The notes beneath the pieces are model-generated. The model made no database searches. It worked only from the letters and a program-made list of their open reading frames with translations, and was not told where the DNA came from. Positions 22,297 through 35,065 of a stretch of DNA of 64,000 bases are shown here, one piece after another. The translations under genes were made by a program, and so were the position numbers. The stretch's first letter is position 1. The number at the start of each line of letters is the position of its first letter. The stretch comes from Akebia trifoliata. Its lineage: Eukaryota; Streptophyta; Magnoliopsida; Ranunculales; Lardizabalaceae. The stretch spans positions 13,308,760-13,372,759 of the forward strand of contig CM030718.1 in the NCBI GenBank assembly GCA_017979445.1. Direction: 5' to 3'.

Positions 22297-25261
22297 ATGC
22301 GTAGTACAGGGAATTCAGAGCTTGTTTCTTTGGATTTTGAGATCGAGAAAACTTGTCGAAGAAATAAAAAGAATAAGCGAGAAGCTTCTCAACACCATAC
22401 AATGGCCGACCAAACTAATGGTAATGAAGGTCCTAAGTCTATGCGGGACTACGCTGTTCTATTAATGGATGGGATTCACACTAGTATTCGTCGTCCAACG
22501 ATACAAGCAAACAATTTTGAACTCAAGCCGGCTACTATTCAGATGGTACAACTATCTCAGTTTGGGGGTTCACATGTTGAAGACCCCAATGCACATTTAG
22601 CTAATTTTCTAGAGATATGTGCCACGTTTAAGTATAACGGTGTTGATGATGATGCCATCTGGTTGCGACTATTTCCATTCTCATTGAGGGACATGGCGAA
22701 AAATTGGTTGAACTCATTGCCAAGAGAATCTCTTACCACTTGGGATGACTTGGTGAAAAAGTTCCTTATTAAATATTTTCCACCGTAAAAAACTGCAAAG
22801 TTGAGGAATGATATCACTACTTTCGTGCAGTTAGACAGTGAGTCTCTCTATGAAGCCTGGGAGAGGTACACAGATTTGCTTCAGAGATGTCCTCATCATG
22901 CTTTACCGGAATGGTTGATCATCCAAATTTTCTACAATGGGTTGGTTGGATCTATTAGAACGATTGTTGATGCTGCAGCAGGTGGATCTCTTATGGCGAA
23001 GACCTTTGAGGATGGGTATAATTTATTGGAGGAGATGGCCTCTAACAACTTCCAATATCATACAGAGAGGATGAATCCAAGAAGAACTGCAGGAGTGCAT
23101 GAATTAGATATTCTTACAGCTTTGACTGCTCAAGTGGCATCCCTATCTAAGAAAATTGATTCATTTGGAGTTCATGCCATTCAAACTCCTACCGTTACAT
23201 GCGAGATTTGTGGAGACAATCATTCAGGAGATATGTGCCCTAATAATCCAGAATCTCTCAATTTTGTTGGTAACAGGCAGAATAACCCATACTCTAACTA
23301 TTACAATCCGAGCTGAAAAAATCATCTGAATTTCTCGTGGAGTAATAATAATCAAGTTGAGGTCTCTTCATCTGCAAAACCCATGTTTCAACCGAGTTAT
23401 CATCCTCAAGCTCTCCCTAGAGAAAAAAAGCCTTCTTTGGAAGATCTAGTACATTAGATGGGAACAAACACTAATTAGTTCTTGACAGATACTAAGCAGT
23501 TCATAACAGATACTAGAACTCAACTCCATAGCCAAGCAACTTCTATCCGGAATATGGAAATTCAGTTGGGTCAGTTTGCTTCAACAATTAACAACTGTCC
23601 TTAAGAAACCTTGCCTAGCAATACCGAGACTAATCCAAAAAGAGATGGTAAGGAGCACTGCAATGCTATCACATTGAGGAGTGGAAAAGAGTTGAATGAT
23701 GTTGTCAAGGAACCAAAGGAACCAGACGTTTTAGTGGCAGCAGAAACAGTCTCTAAAGAGAAGGGTGAGCAAGAGAAAGAAACTACAAACCAGGAGCATA
23801 ACAAGCCGGGTTTAGAAAATATTACTCCTTACAACCCACCCCCACCATTTCCTCAACGTTTCAAGAAACAAAAACATGACGAGCAGTTTGTAAAGTTTCT
23901 AAATATCTTTAAGAAGTTGCATATTAATATCCCATTCGCTGAAGCTTTAGAGCAAATGCCAAGTTATGCCAAGTTTTTGAAAGATATCTTGACTAAAAAG
24001 AGGCGATTGAGTGAATTTGAAACAGTGGGTTTGACTGAAGAGTGCAGTGCTATCATTCAAAAGAAACTTCCAGCAAAGCTTAAGGATCCAGGGAGCTTTA
24101 CTATACCGTGCACAATAAGCAACCAATTCTCTGGTAGAGCTTTGTGTGATTTGGGGGCTAGTATTAATCTAATGCCACTGTCTATATTTCAAAAATTGGG
24201 ATTGGGAGAAGCTAGGCCTACTACTGTGACACTCCAATTAGCAGATAGATCATTGAAGTATCCAAGGGGAGTAATAGAAGATGTGTTTGTTAAGGTTGAC
24301 AAATTTATATTCCCTGTGGATTTTATTGCTCTTGATATGGAGGAGGATAAGGATGTTCCAATCATTCTTGGTATACCATTCTTAGCCACAGGTAGAACTC
24401 TTATTGATGTCCAAAAATGGGAGCTTACTATGAGAGTTCAAGATCAAGAGGTGAAGTTTAATGTTTTCAAAGTTATGAAGCTCCCCACTGAAGAGCCTGA
24501 AGATTGCTATAGAATTGATGTAGTGGACACATGTGTTCGGCATAATCATGAAGAAACATCCCCATTTGATCAGCTTGAATTAGCAATAATTAATGCATAA
24601 AATGAGGACAGTTTAGAGTTGGTGAATTACTTGGAGGCTACGCCAAAATTCACTCGTTCTAAGCCAAAGTTTGAATTGTTAGACATGCCATCATTGGGTT
24701 CTCATTCGAAGCCTTCAATTCAAGAACCGCCGTTACTAGAGCTCAAGCCTCTTCCTAGTCATTTGAGGTATGCTTTCCTTGGTGTATCACTTCTTTGCCG
24801 GTTATTATTTCTGCTTCTCTTGAGCCTGAACAAGAAGATAAGTTATTAAGGGTGTTGCGAGAGTATAAGAAAGCGTTGGGATGGTCCATAGCGGATATAA
24901 AGGGGATTAGTCCTTCTATTTGTATGCACAAAATCCTTATGGAGGATGATCATAAGCCCTCTGTTGAGCACCAACGTCGACTTAACCCAATTATGAAGGA
25001 AGTGGTGAAAAAGAAGATTCTCAAGTGGCTTGATGCAGGCATAATTTATCCTATTTCTGATAGCTCATGGGTGAGTCCAGTGCAATGTGTACCGAAGAAG
25101 GGAGAAATGACTGTTGTGACGAACGATAGTAATGAGCTTATCCCAACAAGGACAGTAACTGGGTGGCGTGTTTGTATGGATTATCGAAAGTTAAATAAAG
25201 CTACTTGGAAAGACCATTTTCCCTTATCGTTCATTGATCAGATGCTTGATAGACTAGCAGG
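22297..25261 (+). pseudogene. Athila gag-protease-RT (N-terminal part), broken
   Basis: Gag: NNFELKPATIQMVQ, DPNAHLANFLEIC, ending with a CX2CX3HX4C knuckle (CEICGDNHSGDMC) near 23200. Protease: CDLGASINLMPLSIF near 24145. RT start: LNPIMKEVVKKKILKWLDAG, WVSPVQCVPKKGE, WRVCMDYRKLN. All parts share one frame from 22297 until a frameshift near 24780. In-frame stops: TAA 22786, TGA 23314, TAG 23455, TAG 23476, TAA 23602, TAA 24598. The RT stops at LDRLAG where the Ogre-like element entered; it resumes at 41968. Confidence 0.92.
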
Positions 25262-27003
25262 TGAAAGTGCCCTCGATCCGCGGGGTGCGCGGATCCACTT
25301 TTGACCCTTGAGGTTTGGGAGTCGCCACCTAGTTATTACGGTCTAAGAACCAATCAATGACTCTAAATAGATAAAGGACTAATCTAGAACAGAAAAAACT
25401 GAATTCGGGGATCATGTTACGGGGTTGGAAGGTGTTAGGCACCAACCCCGCCCGGTCAAAGCTGGTCTCTACTAACTTCCCAAATATGTTACATTGCTAA
25501 AAAACCTAGATAATAATAAAATAAAATAAAAAAGAAGTTATACCTTTTCGATAGCAAAGACTTTGTTCCTTCAGATCCGACAAAAATTACTCCTTGTACC
25601 GTACTTCTTGCTTCGTTTTGTCTCTATATTTGATTTCCGATCTCCGAGACAAGGTATCTCTTCTTTTTTGAATCTGAATTCTTCGAGTTTGTTATGGATT
25701 TTGGGGTGTTTTTGAAGGGCTTTTAGGTGTTTTTTAGGCTAAAATCAAAGAAGGGATGTTAGGTAAGGAGTTGGGGCTCCAAAACTAGGGTTTATAGGAG
25801 GCTAGGGGGGCTTTTAGACCTACTTCTCTTAGGATTTATGACTTGATACGAAAATAAGGTGTGAGGACCTTTATTTATAGAATTTTTTTAAGGGTTGATT
25901 TGGATAGAGTTAGTATTTAATTAGAGTTGTGTTTTAGTTAGAATTGTTTTAGGTAGAGTTATGTTTTAATTAGAATTGTTTTAGGTGGAGTTGTGTTTTA
26001 ATTAGAACTCTGTTAGATAGAGTTATTATTTAATTATAACTCTATTATGATTTGACATTTGTTCTTATTTGATTGACTTTTAATATTTTGCCTTTAGTCT
26101 TAATTGATTGACTTTTAATATCTTGACTTTAGTCTTACTTAATTGACTTTAATTTTGACCTTAGTCTCACTTGATTGACTTTAATACCTTGACTTCAGTC
26201 TTGCTTGATTGGCTTTAAATTTTTGGAGAACTCCCCTCTATTATATCTTTAATTCTTTGAACCCTCAAATGGAGGGGTCCTTAAAGAAATATCTCACGAA
26301 CCCTCAACAATTTTCCATGAGAGCCCGATTGATCGATTTTTTTTAGTTCAAAATTTTAAATTAATTTCATTAATGTTTCACTTTAATTATTTAATGTTTT
26401 ATTTATTAATTTCAAAATTTTTAATTATGAAAATTGTGAAATTATCGTTTTACCCCCGGAGAGGACTTTTCACGTTTTAAGTCGATTTTTTATGTTCTAG
26501 GATGTTTTAGAATTGATTTTTAGTAAGGAATTCAATGGAAATATTATTTTGTGTCATTTATGAAATTTTTTTCTGTGAAATGGTCATGAACTTAATGAGG
26601 GGCATTTTCGTAATTTTGTCTAATTCTGTTAAAATTGGCTAAATGATTTATTTGATTTCGATTTGTTGTTTTATGTGTTCGAAAGGGTTTTCCTAATTGT
26701 AACGTAGGCTCTAGGGTTGTTTTGATGTTAGGGGTATTTTGATAATTTGATCAATTTTTAGTGATTTTTATCGTGAAGCTTCTTTTTGGGTCTGCAAGAT
26801 GATGATTTCTATGTTTTTGGAGTCGTATTTTCCTAGCGTAGCGTGGTTTCTAAGGTTTTATCAATTTGAGATACCTCATCCGGATTTTTGAAACATTTCT
26901 GGTAACAAAATAAAGCAATGGAATACACATCCATCATTGGGAATCATTGCGATCGGGTTGACGAGTTGATTAATCAGGCGGATGCAAAAATGGGGTGTCT
27001 AGA
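25262..27003 (-). repeat. Ogre-like 3' LTR
   Basis: On the minus strand it runs from TCTAGACACCCC (TGTAG changed to TCTAG) to GGGCGCTTTCA-like GGGCACTTTCA. TATAAATA on the minus strand at about 25868-25878 is intact here. Alignment by eye with 40225-41967 is continuous, with scattered substitutions. Confidence 0.93.
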
Positions 27004-27022
27004 GATGCCCCTTTTTGGCAGA
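27004..27022 (-). promoter_or_regulatory. Ogre-like polypurine tract
   Basis: The minus strand reads AAAAAGGGGCATC directly before the 3' LTR, the expected plus-strand primer. Confidence 0.65.
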
Positions 27023-27292
27023 GGGTTGAAGCAAAGTAGATAGCAAATCTATTTTGGTAGATAGTGCGATATCTGAATGCCAAAGCTAGTGACAGTTCAT
27101 TTTGCAGCCTGATTTAACAATTCGTCAGGGTGTTCGGATCCTTGAGAGTAAAGCTTTCCCCGACCTAAAAAATTGTTAGGTCCTTGAGTGCAAACTCTCA
27201 CCAACAGTGTCAGATCCTTGAATTTTAAAGAATTCTCCCTCACTAAAAAGTGTAAATGTGCAAGTGTGTCCACTGTGTGAAACTAAGTAAAA

Positions 27293-27604
27293 TTTGAGTA
27301 TAATTTGAGCATAACCTGAGCATAGACTGAGCATAAACTGGGCATATCTGAGCATAATTTGATCATAAACTGAGTATAAACCGAGCATAAACTGAGCATA
27401 ATTCCGAGAAAACCCTCGGCAGCAACTGAGCAAAATCCAAGATAACCCTTGGCGGCAACTGAGCAAAATCCAAGATAACCCTTGGCGGCAACTAAGCAAA
27501 ATCCAAGATAACCCTTGGCGGCATCTGAGCAAAATCCAAGTTAACCCTTGGTGACAACTGAGCAAAATCCAAGATAACCCTTGGCGGCATCTGAGCAAAA
27601 TTGG
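27293..27604 (-). repeat. Two adjoining minisatellites in the Ogre 3' region
   Basis: 27293-27396: about nine degenerate copies of TGAGCATAAAC. 27397-27604: six copies of a 33-bp unit containing GCAAAATCCAAGATAACC, with period exactly 33. Because 33 is a multiple of three, the minus strand shows an 11-residue repeat (WILLSCRQGLS), which is not evidence of a gene. Confidence 0.9.
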
Positions 27605-28394
27605 CAGAAGAATGAATGAATTTTGGGAAAGAATGAACGAATTTAGAGAAAACTGATTAGAACGAATCGGAGAACGAATAAATCTGGAAGATAATGAATC
27701 TAGAAGAGAAATGATCGATTCCAAGAATGATTAGATCTGGAAAAGAATCTGGAGAACGAAAGAATGCCATATCTCCTATGTGAGATCCAAAATGCTTTTG
27801 TTTGAACCTCAAGGATTTATCAAAAAGTTTTATGAATTTAAAACCTAAGTTTTTATTTCTTTTGAACCTCAAGAGTTTTTCGAAAAACTGTTATCAAGAG
27901 GGTAACCTTAAGTTTGGGGTTCTCATTATCTTTTAGGATTAACATTGCTCAAAAATAAAATGCCTCTACTTTGACAATGAACATGGCCTTGAAATTAATT
28001 GAACACATCATGCAAAATAGTAAAAAAAATGCCCCTAGGTAAGGGGGAAAATTACATTAAAGAAGAAAGAAAATGCCCTTTGTATGAAGGTTTGAAATAT
28101 TTGATTACCACAAGCGCAATAAAGATTCAACTTTTAATTTTGGTTGATTTTATTAAAGATTTTGAGTCAGGCTCAAGAGAACAAAATATTTCCTTTTGAG
28201 ATTCATCATAGGATCCACCCTTCTCTTCATTGGTTCACTTGGGGAAGTAAACATTTTCAGATCGATCGTAGACAAGATACTTGTGGTTTCTGAGTCTATG
28301 CCTGGTTTAAGCGAAGTATTGAACTTGATTATTCGGACTTCTGATGTTTCAGCTCGGACAGCTCTCAGCTTGGGATTTTCTTCTATTTTTTTTT

Positions 28395-28610
28395 CTAATT
28401 TTTGCCTAGATCTCCTTTTCAGGTTTTCAATCTATCGAGCTTGCTCTAGCTTTTGCCTAGATCGCCTTTACAGGTTTTCGATCTAGCGAGCTTTTTTTTT
28501 TCTTGGCTGTGATTGTTGCCAAAGTTGTCCTTCAGATTTTCAACCTTGCGAGCTTGCCTTAATTTTTGCCTAAGTCGCCCTTTTGGGGTTTTCAACCTAG
28601 CAGGCCTTTT
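28395..28610 (-). repeat. Four-copy diverged tandem repeat
   Basis: Units hold TTTTGCCTAGATCGCC, TTCAGGTTTTCAA and CGAGCTTGC, at spacings of about 50 and 65 bases (28401, 28451, 28517, 28565). Confidence 0.65.
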
Positions 28611-29062
28611 TTTTTTCTTCTTTTTCTTTTCTTCCTGTTTGAACTTCTGGAGTTGCTGTCTGATCATGCTTTGCTATCTTCCTTGACTTTTCGCACGGTA
28701 CTTAGGAGAACTTTTATAGGTAAGCTTAGGACTGGGTATAAAAAGAAAGGGATTTTGAGGCTCAAAACTCGAATGCCCCTTGTGTGGCATTTCCTTTTAA
28801 ATTATTTTCTTTTTCCTTAAATTTTCTTCCCCATTTTGGATTTCTTTTTCTTTTGAATTTTTTTCTTCATTTTTTTATTGTGTGGGGAAATAGATTTTTT
28901 TTTTGATGTGGTCGGGCCTGAAATAACTTCTCAAGTTGCCTACGTACCCCAGAATTTTGGGATCAGACCAAAACGTAGTTCGAAACTTCCCTTCCCTAGG
29001 TTAGGTAATCAGGCAGAGAAAGAAAAAAGGCACAATTGAGGTTTGATGCCATATACTAAAGA

Positions 29063-31153
29063 CTAGGCAGTAGCTCCAGTGGAGGATCGAATTGAGGTTC
29101 GATATGCCCATAATGCAAATGACAGTTTTTCTGACCAATCTCGATGTGATTGACACATTTTTCTGAGGATGGTCTTAATATTCTTATTAGCTGCTTCGAC
29201 TGCTCCATTAGTCTGAGGGTGGTAAGGAGATGATTTATGGTGTAAGATTTTAAACTTTGAACATAATTTGATAACCTCAGCTTTGAAGTGTGACCCGTTA
29301 TCAGATATCAACTCCGAAGGTACCCTGTATCGGCTGATGATGTTCGTTTGAATAAACTTTATAACTTGAGACGCAGTGAGGACAACATAAGAGGTAGCTT
29401 CGACCCATTTGGTAAAATAATCGATGGCAACTAAAATGTATTCATGCCCGTTTGATGCCTTAGGCGATATTTTACCAATAATGTCAATTCCCCAGACTGA
29501 GAATGGCCATGGTGAAGTCAGACCCACTAATTGAGATGGTGGCACATGTATACGGTTTGCATGTATTTGACACTTATGACAGGTTTTGACCATGTAATGA
29601 CAATCTGTTTCCATTGTGGGCCAATAGTATCCTTGTTTCATAATCTTCTTAGCTAACATTTTCCCACTCATGTGAGGGCCACATTCTCTTGAATGTAGTT
29701 CAACCATTATCTGTTCGGCTTGATCTTCATCAACACACGACAAGTGAATCCCATCAGAAGACCTTTTGTATAAACTTCCTGCGCACAGGATAAATTGAGA
29801 TGCTAATCTTAGTAGGGTCTGTCGTTCCTTCCTCGATGCTTCTTTCAGGAATTCTTGTTTTTCCAACACTCTCTTTATATCTGTGTACCACGGCTTTCCA
29901 TCGGGTAGTCGAGTAGCAATGTTGATCTGATGGCAGTATGCGAGTTTGTCTTTGACTTCAACAGTGATCGGCCTCAATTCCATGCCAGGGGATAAATGGA
30001 TCATTGAAGATAAAGTTACTAAGGAGTCAGCAAATCTGTTATCTTCCCTTGACAAGTCCTGGAACATGATAAATTTAAATTTACTGACTAAGTTTAACAA
30101 ATACTCATGATAAGGTTTCAACTTTTCATCCCTAGTCTTCCATTCTTCCAATGACTGATGTATGACCAAGGCCGAATCCCCAAAAACTTCAATTTCTGAA
30201 ATGCCCAGGTTCAAAGCAGCTTCGAGCCCCGCGATGCACGCCTCATATTTAGCCGTGTTATTAGTGTTTGAAAAGGCTAATTTAATAGCGATCGGAATGT
30301 GACACCCTTCCGGAGAAAGTAAGATTTCCCCTATTCCATACCCATTTTGATTGGCGGCTCCATCAAAGTACAACTGCCATGTTTGGTTTTGCAGTTCTTC
30401 TTTAACGTGCAAGATGTTCTCATCTGGGAATTGATCAACAGGCTTTATTCCTTCTACTACAGGGTGATCTGCCAAGTATTCTGCTACAGCTCTCCCCTTG
30501 ATAGATTTCTGTGTAATATGCGTGATGTCAAACTCTGATAGCAACAATAACCATCGCGCGATTCTCCCTGTCAACGTCGACTTCTCGAAAAGATACTTGA
30601 GAGGATCCATCCGAAATAACAGGACAATTGAATGAGATAGCATATAGTGCCAGAGTCTCTGAGTAGCCTATACCAGTGCTAAGCAGGTTTTTTTGAGAGT
30701 CGAATATTTTCATTCATATTCTAACATCTTTTTACTAATGTAGTATATAGCCCTCTATTTGCGAGTATCTTTGTCATACTGTGCAAGCATGCATCCCGTA
30801 TCTTCTTCTGTGACTGACAGATAAAGAAGAAGTGGTTCACCCGGTGTAGGTGAGACCAAAATAGGTGAGTTTAAGAGATACTCTTTGACTTGGTCGAAAA
30901 CCTTTTGACATTGCTCATTCCAAACTGTTGGTTCATTCTTCTTGAGCAGCTTGAAAATAGGTTTACATACGTTGGTGAGTTGAGCGATGAATCTACTAAC
31001 ATATTGGATTCTGCCTAGAAAACCTCGAATCTGCTTTTCAGTCTCAGGCGATGGCATTTCTTGGATTGCTTTAATCTTCACAGGGTCTACTTCGATCCCT
31101 CTCAACTGACCACAAATCCCAATAATTTTCCAGAGGTTACTCCAAATACACAT
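29063..31153 (-). pseudogene. Ogre-like pol: RT end, RNase H, second RNase H, integrase
   Basis: One frame, broken by TAG and TAA codons at about 30755 and in the next 110 bases. It reads RGIEVDPVKIKAIQEMP, RGFLGRIQYVSRFIAQLT (RT thumb/connection), a degraded retroviral RNase H, then the archaeal-type RNase H LYFDGAANQNGYGIG...FSNTNNTAKYEACIAGLEAA that marks Tat/Ogre elements. Integrase follows: the HHCC zinc site (H..H, CHKCQIH), WGIDIIGKI, ISDNGSHF and YHPQTNGAVEAANK (the D, D, E residues). The frame closes at 29063 after STGATA; the usual continuation SLVYG is visible for a few residues, then homology is lost. Confidence 0.9.
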
Positions 31154-32106
31154 TTCTGCGGGTTGAGGCGGAGTTGGTACTTTTGAATCCTTGTGAGAAA
31201 CTTTTCTAACGCTGTAACGTGCCTTAGTCGTTCTTTGGATTTGACTATCATATCATTTACATAGACTTCGACTTCCTTGTGTATCATGTCATGTAGTAAA
31301 GTCGTGGCTGCTCTTTGATAGGTGGCTCCGGCATTCTTCAAACCAAACGGCATGACCTTGTAGTAGAAGGTCCCCCACTGTGTGATGAACGATGTTTTTT
31401 ACATATCTCAAGGGTCTATTTTTATCTGATTGTACCCCGAAAAACCATCCATGAAGGACAACAAAGCGTGTCCTGCTGTACTGTCCACTAGGACATTTAT
31501 GTCTGGTAAAGGAAAACTATCTTTTGGGCTTGTTTTGTTTAAATCTCTAAAATCCACACACATCCTGACTTTTCCATCCTTTTTGGGCACCGAGACGACA
31601 TTGGCAATCCACTCAGGGTATTTTACTACTTCCAAAAACCCAGCGTTAATCTACTTCGTAACTTCTTCTTTAATTTTCAGAGTCTATTCTGGCTTCATAT
31701 GTCGAAGTTTCTGTTTGATTGGTCGAGCATCAAGGTATAACGGAATCCGATGTTGAACAATATCTGTGCTTACCCCCGGCATATCCTCGTAAGACCACGC
31801 GAATACGTTTTTGAACTTTCTGAGCAAGTCTACTATCCCTTTGCGTTCATCGGGAGATAAAGTAACCCCTATCCGAATTTCTTGAGGACTTTCTTTTGTT
31901 CCGAGGTTGATGACCTCTACTTCCTCTAATAGAGGTTGAGCCCGACGTTCCTCTTCTTGTTCAAGTAATTTGATTATTTCAGGGGGAGGTTCTTTGTCAG
32001 AAGACTCTCCCTCCGAAGCCAGATTATTAGTTAAATTATTATTGCGCTCGGGGTAATCAAAAATTTCTTTCATTTCATTAAAAAAAGATGGGGTAACAGA
32101 ACTCAT
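31102..32106 (-). pseudogene. Ogre-like reverse transcriptase, N-terminal and palm
   Basis: The frame opens with an acidic linker (SDKEPPPEIIKLLEQEEE), then FKNVFAWSYEDMPGVS, KKDGKVRMCVDFRDLNKTSP, DGFSGYNQIKIDP and MPFGLKNAGATYQRA. The catalytic box is YVND at about 31260, where the family has YVDD: the first aspartate is asparagine, a G-to-A change that should abolish activity. Stops lie at 31684, at about 31650, and twice between 31390 and 31410. A one-base loss near 31095 shifts the frame to the next entry. No intron was identified. Confidence 0.9.
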
Positions 32107-33655
32107 TGCAGACTTGACAGACTCACTTGGCTCGCAGGAAAAACAGACTTAACAGAAACAACTAACTTATTTGACTCAACAGAAATAAAGGACTCAACTG
32201 GCATGTCAGACTGAACAGGACTAATGGGACAGACAGACCCAACCTTGACATGTAACACAGGACTGATTACATGATAATTTGATAGAGACCCAACAACGGG
32301 TTTGATTACAGACTGAGGATTTGTGATCCTTTTCTCAACTGACAACACTAAGATACTATGATCTTTAATAAATAGCTGATCGATGTTGAGGGAGTCCAGA
32401 TCGAGTTGCCAGTCTTCAAATTTCTTTTCCTTAACTTCTGTGCTCGCTTCCTTTTCGGGCCATTCCATGCCAAAGAAGATTTCAAACCCCAGCAAACGAG
32501 TACCTGTGATGTGATTAATGAAAGGCTCTAGGAACCCATAGTAACGAAAATCTTCTCCTTCTTTTACAAAATAACCATTGTGGGTCTTTCGATAGGACTT
32601 CATTTTAATGAGATCTGTGGTACGCCTTTGCCTTTTAGCAATGGCCTTATCCCGTTTTGTCTTCCAGTATTGGGCCCAATCTTCCTTAGTAGGCTTATAT
32701 CCTAGTTCGAATGTGTTGATGACCTCTTTAATCACTGGTGCCTTTTTAATACCTTGCTGCTTGCGACCTAAGCCCATACCAGGGAAGAATCTCATTTTCT
32801 TGAATATATTGGCCATGTAGCAATTAGAGGTATTTTCTATTGGAAAATGTTCTTTCATGGCTTGATCCCGTTGTACTGAGCATATCTTTTCGAATTCGAA
32901 CCCACTAAGTTCTATCCCCTATTGTTCTAGCTGAATCTCAAGTAGTGGCTCATTCTTGGCCTCAGTACTATTTACGATCCCTACAATTTCAGCGTCTCCA
33001 TGAAGAGTAATTAGTAGCCCATCCTTGATAAACTTGACCTTCTGGTGTAGCGTAGAAGGGATGACTTTGATTTGGTGTAACCATGGTCTCCCTAACAGTA
33101 AATTGAAAGAAGACTGGATGTCAATAACCTGAAATTCTACAGGAAATTCAGCTATGCCCGTGGACAATCGAAGGTGTAAAATTCTCAATACATCCCTCTT
33201 GATGTTATCATAGGCCCTAACACCTTGATTTGTGGGTTTGAGGTCTTCAGCTTTAAATCTGAGACAAGTAGCCATCTTCAAAGGGCAGACATTTAGTGCA
33301 CTCCCGTTATCAATCAAAACCAGAGGTACCCTCATCCCGTTACAGTCAACTGTAATGTGTAACGGCTTAGTATGGCTTGCCCATTCTTTTGGGAGATCTG
33401 AGTCCAAGAAGGATATGATATTCTCCACGTAAGTTGCCCCTACTATACTGGCCAGCTGATCTGGAGAAGTGTCGAGGGAGACTTGGGCTGTGTTTAGTGC
33501 TTTGAGAACAGTCTCCCTATGAGCAGTGGAAGCCATGAGTAAACCCCATACTGAGATATTGGCCCTTGATTTTTTCAACTGCTTGATCACAGAGTTATCC
33601 TCTTCGATGCTTTCCTTGGTGGGATCTTCTCCTTCTTTTCGTGCCAGGGTTGCAG
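32103..33655 (-). pseudogene. Ogre-like protease and G-patch-like linker
   Basis: The aspartic protease has LIDNGSALNVCPLKMA near 33310 and LLLGRPWLHQIKVIPSTLHQ, the usual Ogre/Tat form with DNGSALN at the active site. A TAG at 32919 separates it from the downstream frame, where MRFFPGMGLGRKQQGI resembles the glycine-rich G-patch-like motif found after protease in Tat elements. The rest (FELGYKPTKEDW...) is linker. The frame changes against gag (near 33660) and against RT (near 32105). Confidence 0.85.
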
Positions 33656-33673
33656 GATATCAACACAAAGTTC

Positions 33674-35065
33674 TTATGGCTTAAAAATTCTTCCCCCTCG
33701 AGTCATATGTCTAACTTCATCACAGGAGAGAGGGAAGGGCTCATCTTCTTCAATCAACAAGTATGGATCTTCGTCTGTCGAAGGTACAGGGCTTTTCAGA
33801 TTCATTTGAGCCAACAGGTAACTAGTGAATGAGGGGCTATCGTAACGGGGCGGGGATAAACAATATGTATCATCCGAGATTAAATCAAATGGTTCATAGT
33901 TCGTAGTGAAAACCTCATCAGTGAAGGTTATCCCGGCAAGGGGGTAACTAGGTGGTTTGACTTGGACTGGGTGGATAAGAGAGATGGGATCAAATGGCAA
34001 TGAGGTGTGAGAAACCATATTTAGGGTTGGTAGAGGTTGATAGGTAGGTAGTGGATTAGTTGTGACATTTGGTAGGCTAGGGATTGTGATCTTTTTGTTA
34101 TCAATGAGGTTTTGAATGGCATGACGCAAGGTGATACATCGATCCGTGTGATGGCCAGGATTTTGATGAAATTCGCAAAATAAGTTGGTGTTGTGTCCGA
34201 CTGACAAGGGATTCGGTAAAGGTCGAGGTTGAATCAGGGTAAGCAACCCTTTTTTAAACAGTTTTTGCAAAGCTACGGTAAGGGTCATCCCTAAATTGGT
34301 AAATTGACGCGGAGTTCGAGGTTGACTCGGGTGACCCTGGTTATTAGCCCAGGCCGGGGGTTGAGCTGGGGTAACGGAGGTATTGGCGATGTAAGTATGG
34401 TTGATATTGGATTTGGGAACATATGGTTTCTTAGGCTTGTTATCTGAGGGGTTGGAAAGAATCCCAAAGGCAAATGCATCCTCCAGTTGGCTTTCGACTT
34501 GTAGCAAGGATTCAAAAGTAGGGAGGTATTGGGCCACTAGGTGGTGAGCATATCCTTGAGAGAGGTTCTTTAGGATAATCGCTACTTGTTCCTTTTTCGA
34601 AGGTCTATCCCACATTTGAGTGGCCTTGGCCCTCCATCGTCCAATGAAATCAGTGAACGTCTCCCCATTTTTCTGTTTAGTTGCTTCCAAATCCCTTCTT
34701 GAAGTCTCAATCTCAGTACTGTATTTATACTGATGCTAGAAGGCCTTTGACATGTTCTCCCATGTACCCACAGTAACTGGATCTTGAGACATTAGCTAAC
34801 GTAGTGTTGATCCTGATAAAGTCCTTTGGAACAATAATGTCATCTGTTCGTCGCTGAGCCCCATAGTGCGCATGTTGGTAACATACACCTTAAGATGTGT
34901 TTTCGCACACCCTGTCCCACTGAACTTGTCCATTTCAGGCCTCACAAACTTCTTTGGCAAATGGATTCGAGGGATGTGGTTTAGAGTTTCAATGCCTGCT
35001 GCAATTTCATAAATACCCTTTATACTCTTCATAGTTGACTCCAATTGAGACATTCTATTAGACAA
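33674..35065 (-). pseudogene. Ogre-like gag (two in-frame stops)
   Basis: IPRIHLPKKFVRPEMDKFSG, PKTHLKVYV-like KTHLKVYVTNMRT, LFQRTLSG, then TFTDFIGRWRAKATQMWDRP and LPTFESLLQVESQLEDAF are the Gypsy gag core. A zinc-binding CEFHQNPGHHTDRC lies near 34150. The frame ends HMTRGGRIFKP. Two TAG codons (34796 and about 34740) interrupt one frame; both stand where tryptophan is expected (LR-W-LM and AF-W-HQY), so each needs only a G-to-A change. Confidence 0.88.

Larger units (their letters stand above)
27023..29062 (-). other. Ogre-like 3' untranslated region with repeat arrays
   Basis: Between integrase and the 3' LTR no protein is recognised. It carries three arrays: 10-11-bp GAGCATAAACT-type repeats, a 33-bp minisatellite, and four copies of a TTTGCCTAGATCG unit, listed separately. 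The C-terminal part of integrase expected here is missing or unrecognisable. Confidence 0.6.
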
